Positions 7,095-12,201 of a stretch of 12,201 nt of DNA are shown piece after piece. The position numbers and the translations under genes were made by a program. The DNA lies in assembly GCA_002386585.1 (NCBI GenBank), contig DGIZ01000071.1:1-12201 (forward strand), in the 5' to 3' direction. The notes under the pieces are model-generated. The model saw only the letters and a list, made by a program, of their open reading frames with translations, did not search any database and had not been told where the DNA came from. Source of the stretch: Brevundimonas sp. UBA4609 (GTDB taxonomy: Bacteria > Pseudomonadota > Alphaproteobacteria > Caulobacterales > Caulobacteraceae). Numbering within the stretch: the stretch's first letter is position 1; the number at the start of each line of letters is the position of its first letter.

Positions 7095-8447
7095 TCAGCC
7101 TTCGGCGGGACGCAGGCCGGTCGAGGCCTGCTGGACCACCGGGCGACGCTGGCCGCCGGCGGCGATGATGCGATCGATACGGGCCTTCTCGGCGCGGAAG
7201 GCGTTCAGGTCGGCGCCGGCCAGGACGGTGCCTTCCTGAGTCTTGATGCCCGAGGGATTGATCCGCTGGCCGTTGCGCCAGATCTCATAGTGCAGGTGCG
7301 GACCGGTCGAGGCGCCGGTCGAACCGACATAGGCCACGACCTGGCCCTGGGTCACGCGCTGGCCGGCGCGCATGCCCGAGGCGTAGCGCGACAGGTGGCC
7401 GTAGCCGCTTTCCAGGCCGTTGGCGTGGCGAATGCGCAGCCAGTTGCCGTAGCCGCCCCAGCGCCGGGCCTCGACCACCACGCCGTCGGCGGGCGCCACC
7501 ACGGGCGTGCCGGTGGAGGCGGCGAAGTCCATCCCCTGGTGCATCTTGCGATAGCCGGAGATGGGATGGGTGCGAACGCCGAAGTTGGAGCTGACGCGGC
7601 GGAAGTTCTGCAGCGGCGTGCGCATCATGGCGGTGCGCGTGTTCTTGCCCGTGGCGTCGAAATATTGAGCCGTCTTCGAGCCGGCGGGCTGGAAGCGGTA
7701 GAAGGCGTGACCCTTCAACTCGGCGTAGAGCAGTTCGCCGGTTTCGACGGTGCGGCCCGATTCCGTGACCGTGCGATCGAACACCAGGGTGAATTCGTCC
7801 GAGGCGCGCACGTCGCGCTGCATGTCGAACTTGTGGGCGAACAGCTGGCTGGCGCGACGCACCACGGCCGAGGTGGCGCCCAGTTCGCGGGCGCTGGCCG
7901 ACAGGGAGCGCTGCACCTTGTCGTTGGCGACGACGGTTTCCTGGGCGATCTTCTCGTCCAGCGAGCGCAGGCGCAGCGCGCCGTCGAAACTGCGCGATAC
8001 GGTCAGTTGGCTGGCCGGACCGGTGCGCATGGTCAGGCCGATCAGGCGGGCGTCGCCCAGGCCGCCGCGCGGCTTGGACACGGCGGTTTCGAAACGCAGG
8101 CCCGCGCGCAGATCCTTGAGGTCGAAGGCGCTGGCGACGGTGGCGGCCACGGCCTTGGCCTCGTCGGCGCCGATGCCGGTGCGGCGCACGGCCTGCTCGA
8201 AGGTCTCGCCGCGGCGAATCTGGACGGGGATGGCTTCCGGCGTGGTCATGCCGGCCGGCGCGGCGGCGGCGGCGTAGGCCTGGGCCTCCAGGGATTCGAT
8301 CTGCTCCGCCGTCAGGGCCGGAACTTCCTCGGCCTTGACCTGTTCATACCCACGACCGGCGAACAGGGCGATGCCCACGGCGGCGCAGGTCGTCAGCAGG
8401 TGCGGCGCGAGCCGGACAGGCTGGCGGCGAGGATCGAACTGAGCCAT
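7095..8447 (-). CDS. Membrane-anchored M23 (LytM/MepM-like) peptidoglycan endopeptidase
   Basis: A 450-aa zinc hydrolase predicted to cut peptide cross-links in peptidoglycan, allowing wall growth or cell separation. A membrane anchor lies at about 13-31 (LAPHLLTTCAAVGIALFAG). Residues 73-125 (IPVQIRRGETFEQAV...) resemble the inhibitory or LysM-like N-terminal domain of MepM/ShyA/Csd3 enzymes. A linker domain follows to about 280. The LytM catalytic domain spans 285-400, with zinc ligands His303 and Asp307 in HQGMD, His351 in GYGHLSRY, and His384/His386 in GPHLH. All active-site residues are present, so it should be a true hydrolase rather than a degenerate activator. ATG 8447 has GGGGA just upstream; an upstream in-frame ATG at 8549 would add 34 Arg-rich residues before the anchor and is less likely. 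It is divergent from the ydbH-type operon. Which M23 paralogue it is cannot be settled here. Confidence 0.92.
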   Translation of the reverse strand: MAQFDPRRQPVRLAPHLLTTCAAVGIALFAGRGYEQVKAEEVPALTAEQIESLEAQAYAAAAAPAGMTTPEAIPVQIRRGETFEQAVRRTGIGADEAKAVAATVASAFDLKDLRAGLRFETAVSKPRGGLGDARLIGLTMRTGPASQLTVSRSFDGALRLRSLDEKIAQETVVANDKVQRSLSASARELGATSAVVRRASQLFAHKFDMQRDVRASDEFTLVFDRTVTESGRTVETGELLYAELKGHAFYRFQPAGSKTAQYFDATGKNTRTAMMRTPLQNFRRVSSNFGVRTHPISGYRKMHQGMDFAASTGTPVVAPADGVVVEARRWGGYGNWLRIRHANGLESGYGHLSRYASGMRAGQRVTQGQVVAYVGSTGASTGPHLHYEIWRNGQRINPSGIKTQEGTVLAGADLNAFRAEKARIDRIIAAGGQRRPVVQQASTGLRPAEG

Positions 8448-8552
8448 GGGTCCCCGGCAAGTCGGCGACGCGTTCCGCGCCAAAACAGTCGAATCTCGAC
8501 GCGCTTGCCGATCGTCCGGCGAACGCGAAGCGAGCCGTATAGCCCGCACGTC

Positions 8553-8569
8553 CCATCTTGGGAAGATGG
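8553..8569. promoter_or_regulatory. Perfect 7-bp inverted repeat in the M23 upstream region
   Basis: CCATCTT and AAGATGG are perfectly complementary across a three-base GGG spacer (CCC on the minus strand). The repeat lies about 105 bp upstream of the M23 ATG. It could be an operator or an RNA hairpin in a long leader. No T-run follows in either direction, so an intrinsic terminator is unlikely. Confidence 0.4.
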
Positions 8570-8572
8570 AAT

Positions 8573-8588
8573 GTTACGATTGGTTAAC
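8573..8588. promoter_or_regulatory. GTTA-N8-TAAC inverted repeat, possible degenerate CtrA-type site
   Basis: Read on the minus strand this contains TTAACCA, close to the TTAACCAT half-site of the cell-cycle regulator CtrA, followed by a second imperfect half (GTAA/TAAC). The full CtrA consensus is TTAA-N7-TTAA; here the second half is mismatched or the spacing is one base short. Location upstream of a wall hydrolase, with a GAnTC site 39 bp further upstream, fits cell-cycle control but does not prove it. Confidence 0.25.
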
Positions 8589-8775
8589 ATGGCCGCGATG
8601 ATCTGCAGTAATTTACCGTTCTGCGTGAGTCTCTCGCCAAACTTCGCCTTCTTGTAGTCGAGGTCGGCTGGTAGTGGCGCAGGTGTCACGTCGCAGTGCT
8701 CATTCTGCAACGACTGTTGTTGTCGCGCATTCTGTGGCGTTGTTCCCCTTCCTGTTAAGTTGAACGCCGCTCCCC

Positions 8776-11700
8776 TTGACCGACGACATAGCCACTTCAG
8801 GGTCCGACGCCGGATCTGCCCAGTCCCCTGGCGCGCCGTCCGGAAAGGGAAGGCCGCGACGACGGCTGGCCAGGACGTTGCTGATCGTTCTGGCGTTGCT
8901 GCTGGTGCTTGCGGCGACGCTTTATCTGAACCGGCGGGCGGCGGCGCGCGAGCTACTAGTCGGCTGGCTGGACCGCAAGGGCATCGACGCCGACGTCGAG
9001 GTCGAGCGGCTGGAGCTCAACGGCTTTGTCGGCAAGGTCTCCATCGGCGATCCCGAGAACCCCGACTTCAAGGTCGAGCGGGTCGAGGTCGACTACGCCG
9101 TGGGCCTGCCGTGGTCGAAGGCCGGACTGGGGGTGACGCCCAGCCGCATCCGCCTGGTCCGTCCGATCGTTCGAGCGGCGTGGAAGGACGGCAAGCTGTC
9201 GCTGGGCAGCCTCGATCCTTTGGTCGAGGAGTTCACCGGCAAGCCGCCCAGGCCGGACTCCCGCGCGCCCCTGGTCATCGTTGAAGGCGGCCAGGCGCGG
9301 CTCGACACCGAATACGGCCCGCTGCGCCTGCTGGCGGACGCGCGGATCGACGACGGCAAGCTGATGCGGCTGTCGGGACGGATGCCGGCCGCCTCGCTCA
9401 AGAGCGGCGAGACCGAGGCGCGCGGCCTGGCTGGCGTGATCGATGTGACGACCGCGGGCGACCGCACGACGGTGAAGCTGGACGCCCAGGCCGAGCGCTT
9501 CGCCGTGGCGGGCGTCGGCGGCCAGGGGGCGGCGCTGAGTCTCAGCGGCGACCTGCCCTACCCGGATATGAAGACCCGGCGCGGCGACGGTTGGGTCGGC
9601 CTCAACGCGCGGCTGACGGCGGATGAACTGGCCGGCGCCGGGACGACGGCGCGCCAGGCGGTCGCGACGATGGAGTTTGCCGGGGCGGTCGAAGGTTGGC
9701 TCAACGCCTACAGCCTCGAGGGCGAGGCGAAGGCGGCGACGACGGCGGACCGCCTCCAGGGCGAGGGAATGGAGGTTCGTCAGGCGGCGCTGGATCTCGG
9801 CCGCCTCGTCCTGTCGACATCAGGCGGGACGGAAGCCGAGGAGATGAAGTGGCGGGCGACTTCGCACCTGCGGCTGACGGCGGCGTCGGGCCGGTTCGGC
9901 GAGACCCGTTTGACCCAGGCGGTCCTCGTCTCGAGCGCCCTGGAGGCCGGCGGCAAGGGGGAGGCCTTCGAGGTCCAGGGGCCGACGACCCTGACCGTTC
10001 GGCGCCTGACGACGGGCGATGTGACCTTGGACGGCGCGCGCGGGCGTCTGGACGTCGATCTGGTGCGGGATTCCATCACGCGGATCAGCGCCGCCGGAGC
10101 CCTGGCGGCGGATCGTGTTTCGGCGCCCGTGCTCGGCGCGCCTCAGGCCGACGACATTCCCGAACTCGCCGAGATGAAGCGGGCGCTGGGGGCCTTCGCC
10201 CTGGATGCGCCCCAGGTGCGGCTGGTCAGCGACAACGCCGGGGTGGAGCTGGTCCTGCTGCGGCCGCTGACCGCCCGCCCGGCCAACGGCGGCGAGCTGC
10301 AGTTGTCCTCGGCGAGGGCGCCGGTTCTGTCCATGAGGGCGGGCGGCGCGGCGCAGGGCGCCTTCAGTGTGGCGTCCAGACGCGGCGGCGGCTTGCCGGA
10401 AGCGCGCTTCGACGGCGTGCAGTGGCGGATGACGCCGGGCGGATTCGCCGCGACGCTGAAGGGGGAGGCGGCTCTGGATTTCGGGCCTGCGCGCGACATC
10501 GCCTTCAGCACCCGGGGCGAACTGGTCTCCACGGGCGGACGGCTGACCTATACGACGAACGACTGCATTCCCTTGACGGTGCGCAAGCTGGACCTGGGCG
10601 AGAACTCGGTTGAGGCCGTGACCGGCCGGGCGTGTCCGACATCGAACCCGCTGGTCGTGGTTCAGAACGGCCTCTGGCGCGCTCGGACGCGGCTGGCCGA
10701 CGTGGCGGCCTCCGTGCCGGTTTTCGAGGCGGGCCTCTCCGCCGCGGAAGGCGAGCTGACGGTCGACGGCGGGCCGAAAGGGGTGTCGATGCGGGTCGGG
10801 GTCGCCAAGGCCCAGGTCGCGGATACGGCCGATCCGGTCCGCTTCCTGCCGCTTCAGGCCAAGGGCGAGGCGCAACTGGCGGATGACGTCTGGACGGCCG
10901 CCTTTGACCTCAGCCGCCTGGACCACACCGTCGGGCGGGTCGACGTGCGTCACGACGTGAGGGCCGAGGCGGGCGGGGCGGTGATCTCGGCGCCCAATCT
11001 GACCTTCACCGAGCATGGGCTGCAGCCCGACGACCTCAGCCCGCTCGTCGCCGACTATGTGAAGTCGCCGGTCGAGGGCTCGGCCGGGTTCGAGGGGCGG
11101 TTCGACTGGACGGCCGAGGGCGCGACCAGTTCGGGCGTCCTGACCGTGCCGGAGCTGGACTTCACCAGCCCGGCGGGCAAGGTCCAGGGTCTGAAGGGGC
11201 GGGTGGAGTTCACCAGCCTGACGCCGCTGATCACCGCGCCGAACCAGACGCTGACCGCCGACCGGGTGCAGACGGTGACGCCGCTGACCGATCTTCAGCT
11301 GTCCTTCGGCCTGGACGAAAAGGCCCTGACCATCGGCGGGGGTCAGATCCAGGCAGCGGGCGGGCGCATCAGCGTCGAGCCCCTGTCGCTGCCGCTGACG
11401 CCGGGCGAAGGCTGGGGCGGCGTGGTCGTGGTCGAGGGCGTGCAACTGAACGAACTGCTGAAGAGCGCCAATCTTCAGGACAAGGCCGAGTTCGACGCCG
11501 TGGTGTCGGGGCGACTGCCCTTCACCTATGATCCCAAGGACGGCTGGCGCATCGTCGGCGGCGTGCTGAACGGGGTGCGGCCCGGTCGCCTGTCGATCCA
11601 ACCCGAGGTATTCGATGATCTGGCCGCAGGCGGCGGAGGCGAAGCGGGGGTTCCGCCCAACACCATGCAGGACCTGGCCTATCAGGCCATGCAGGACCTG

Positions 11701-11988
11701 GCGATCAGCGACCTGACCGCCGAGGTCAACAGCCTGGATGAGGGGCGCCTGGGCGTCCGGTTCCGCATCAACGGCCGCCACGATCCGCCTGAACGCGAGC
11801 AGCTTCGCCTGACCTTCATGGAGCTGATCCGTCGCGACTTCCTGAACAAGAAGCTGAACCTGCCGTCGGACACGCCGATCGACCTGACGCTGGACACGAC
11901 CTGGAACGCCAACCAGATCATTTCCGACCTGCTGGAATATGCGCGTCGGGGGGAGACGCCCGTGCTGACGACGGATGAAACGCCTTGA
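8776..11988 (+). CDS. ydbH: AsmA-like intermembrane phospholipid transport protein, YdbH family
   Basis: A 1070-aa protein anchored in the inner membrane and spanning the periplasm. In E. coli, YdbH pairs with lipoprotein YnbE to form one of three AsmA-like bridges (with TamB and YhdP) moving phospholipids to the outer membrane. After a basic cytoplasmic stretch, RPRRR (26-30), one membrane helix lies at 33-51, followed by a long beta-rich region. The conserved C-terminal YdbH domain (about 850-1060) shows SGRLPF, GGVLNGVRPGRLSI, and MQDLAISDLTAEVNSLDEGRLGVRFRINGRHDP-type features; the NANQIISDLLEYARRGETP tail is also typical. Cys597 and Cys620 could form a disulfide. E. coli YdbH is near 880 aa, so this one is longer. 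The start is TTG 8776: an in-frame stop lies at 8761-8763 and there is no ATG before the membrane helix. No Shine-Dalgarno is visible. The YnbE-type gene follows 88 bp after its stop. The symbol is used by homology. Confidence 0.92.
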   Translation: MTDDIATSGSDAGSAQSPGAPSGKGRPRRRLARTLLIVLALLLVLAATLYLNRRAAARELLVGWLDRKGIDADVEVERLELNGFVGKVSIGDPENPDFKVERVEVDYAVGLPWSKAGLGVTPSRIRLVRPIVRAAWKDGKLSLGSLDPLVEEFTGKPPRPDSRAPLVIVEGGQARLDTEYGPLRLLADARIDDGKLMRLSGRMPAASLKSGETEARGLAGVIDVTTAGDRTTVKLDAQAERFAVAGVGGQGAALSLSGDLPYPDMKTRRGDGWVGLNARLTADELAGAGTTARQAVATMEFAGAVEGWLNAYSLEGEAKAATTADRLQGEGMEVRQAALDLGRLVLSTSGGTEAEEMKWRATSHLRLTAASGRFGETRLTQAVLVSSALEAGGKGEAFEVQGPTTLTVRRLTTGDVTLDGARGRLDVDLVRDSITRISAAGALAADRVSAPVLGAPQADDIPELAEMKRALGAFALDAPQVRLVSDNAGVELVLLRPLTARPANGGELQLSSARAPVLSMRAGGAAQGAFSVASRRGGGLPEARFDGVQWRMTPGGFAATLKGEAALDFGPARDIAFSTRGELVSTGGRLTYTTNDCIPLTVRKLDLGENSVEAVTGRACPTSNPLVVVQNGLWRARTRLADVAASVPVFEAGLSAAEGELTVDGGPKGVSMRVGVAKAQVADTADPVRFLPLQAKGEAQLADDVWTAAFDLSRLDHTVGRVDVRHDVRAEAGGAVISAPNLTFTEHGLQPDDLSPLVADYVKSPVEGSAGFEGRFDWTAEGATSSGVLTVPELDFTSPAGKVQGLKGRVEFTSLTPLITAPNQTLTADRVQTVTPLTDLQLSFGLDEKALTIGGGQIQAAGGRISVEPLSLPLTPGEGWGGVVVVEGVQLNELLKSANLQDKAEFDAVVSGRLPFTYDPKDGWRIVGGVLNGVRPGRLSIQPEVFDDLAAGGGGEAGVPPNTMQDLAYQAMQDLAISDLTAEVNSLDEGRLGVRFRINGRHDPPEREQLRLTFMELIRRDFLNKKLNLPSDTPIDLTLDTTWNANQIISDLLEYARRGETPVLTTDETP
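11663..11702 (+). repeat. Tandem 16-base direct repeat inside the ydbH-type gene
   Basis: CCATGCAGGACCTGGC occurs at 11663-11678 and again at 11687-11702, an offset of 24 bases, so it encodes MQDLA twice, eight residues apart (MQDLAYQAMQDLA). The second copy begins the conserved YdbH-type segment; the first looks like an in-frame 24-bp duplication. It keeps the reading frame and probably lengthens the preceding helix by eight residues. Confidence 0.7.
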
Positions 11989-12022
11989 GTCACGGCCGCG
12001 CTTTGTTCAGAACCCATTCACA

Positions 12023-12060
12023 CGCCGCTGCGTTTAATGGCGGCGACTTCCAACGCCGCC
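12023..12060 (+). promoter_or_regulatory. Three-arm alternative hairpin between ydbH- and ynbE-type genes
   Basis: Arm A is CGCCGC (12023-12028), arm B is GGCGGCG (12039-12045) and arm C is CGCCGCC (12054-12060). A can pair with six bases of B across an 11-base loop, or B can pair with all seven bases of C across an eight-base loop; the two stems exclude each other. C ends just before the GGAGA ribosome-binding site of the lipoprotein gene, so the B-C stem could affect its translation or slow RNA decay. No T-run follows either stem, arguing against an intrinsic terminator. Confidence 0.4.
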
Positions 12061-12076
12061 TTCGGAGATCGGCCAC

Positions 12077-12201
12077 ATGATCAGCAAGCGCCACATCGTC
12101 GCCATGCTCGGCCTCGGCGCCGTCAGCTTGGCCGCATGCGCGCCTACGGTGAACATCAAGTTCAGCGAGCCGCTGCAGATCTACGCCAAGCTGGACGCCG
12201 A
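12077..12201 (+). CDS. ynbE: YnbE-family outer-membrane lipoprotein, C-terminus cut by window edge
   Basis: The first 41 codons of a small lipoprotein. YnbE is about 60 residues in E. coli, sits in the outer membrane, and multimerises to cap the YdbH lipid-transfer bridge. The signal peptide is MISKRHIVAMLGLGAVSLAA, with lipobox LAAC and acylated Cys21 as the mature N-terminus. The following PTVNIKFSEPLQIYAKLDA resembles the YnbE beta-strand segment (C-x-P-x-I/V-x repeats of hydrophobic and polar residues). GGAGA at 12064-12068 lies eight bases upstream of the ATG. It follows the YdbH-type gene on the same strand after 88 bp, the same order as in the E. coli ydbH-ynbE-ydbL operon, which strengthens a call that would be weak from a short fragment alone. 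A ydbL-type (DUF1318) gene would be expected next. The symbol is used by homology and gene order. Confidence 0.85.
   Translation, partial: MISKRHIVAMLGLGAVSLAACAPTVNIKFSEPLQIYAKLDA

Larger units (their letters stand above)
8448..8775. other. 328-bp divergent intergenic region between M23 and ydbH-type genes
   Basis: This region must hold promoters for the M23 peptidase (leftward) and the YdbH-type gene (rightward). It is AT-richer than its surroundings, most visibly at 8570-8620. Contents: a perfect hairpin at 8553-8569, a GTTA/TAAC inverted repeat at 8573-8588, and GAnTC sites at 8491-8495 and 8627-8631 that the cell-cycle methylase CcrM would modify in Caulobacterales. A leftward frame from TTG at 8710 reads through much of the region, but no ribosome-binding site supports it. 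A 14-codon leftward ATG frame at 8686-8730 has its nearest purine run 17 bases upstream, too far to be convincing. I could not name a -35/-10 pair with confidence on either strand. A small RNA cannot be excluded. Confidence 0.6.

Noticed and set aside
7073..7097. Bidirectional terminator between the converging TadG-like and M23 genes
   Set aside because: Only four-base complementary arms (CTGA/TCAG) and no T-run on either strand.
7005..8657. Plus-strand open frame of 550 codons opposite the M23 gene
   Set aside because: Gly/Ala/His-rich shadow; the complete metal ligands on the minus strand decide the coding strand.
8393..8710. 105-codon minus-strand frame crossing the M23 upstream region
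   Set aside because: It starts at TTG without a ribosome-binding site, overlaps the M23 N-terminus in another frame and ends in low-complexity Arg/Ser sequence. Its first half was considered as a possible leader peptide but nothing supports translation.
8686..8730. 14-codon upstream frame on the minus strand
   Set aside because: A purine-rich AGGAAGGGG precedes it by 17 bases, too far for normal initiation, and it contains no run of regulatory codons.
9820..11781. Minus-strand open frame of 653 codons opposite the ydbH-type gene
   Set aside because: Shadow frame without a ribosome-binding site or domain; the YdbH C-terminal signature fixes the plus frame.

Overview
The window looks like chromosomal DNA from an alphaproteobacterium of the Caulobacterales, most like Brevundimonas or Caulobacter. 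This is inferred from the very high GC content, strong G/C bias at third codon positions, a long TonB-dependent receptor of the type abundant in that order, paired TadE/TadG-like genes, and GAnTC sites in upstream regions. No tRNA, rRNA, CRISPR array, insertion sequence or prophage gene was seen. All genes look like ordinary core or envelope genes.

Positions 1-4426 hold a minus-strand operon. A TonB-dependent outer-membrane receptor (881 aa) is followed after 28 bp by a secreted M14-family zinc carboxypeptidase that runs off the left edge. Together they suggest uptake and processing of a peptide-containing nutrient. Positions 4594-4809 (minus) encode a 71-residue, highly charged, probably disordered protein. 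It has an excellent ribosome-binding site, preceded by two overlapping palindromes. Positions 5011-7075 (plus) carry two genes in tandem: a TadE-like pseudopilin and a 548-aa TadG-like protein, with no other Tad/Flp genes in view.

Positions 7095-8447 (minus) encode a membrane-anchored M23 (LytM/MepM-like) peptidoglycan endopeptidase with all its metal ligands. A 328-bp divergent intergenic region (8448-8775) separates it from a plus-strand operon. That operon begins with a 1070-aa AsmA-like YdbH-family protein starting at TTG, followed by the start of a YnbE-family lipoprotein cut by the right edge. In E. coli, YdbH and YnbE form one of the bridges that carry phospholipids between the inner and outer membranes, and a ydbL homologue would be expected just beyond this window.

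Everything except the 71-residue protein acts in the cell envelope: import, pseudopili, wall remodelling and outer-membrane lipid supply. I found no clear undescribed multi-gene system. The best leads are small: a three-arm alternative hairpin between ydbH and ynbE, the palindromes before the 71-aa gene, the inverted repeats upstream of the M23 gene, and the pairing of receptor with carboxypeptidase.
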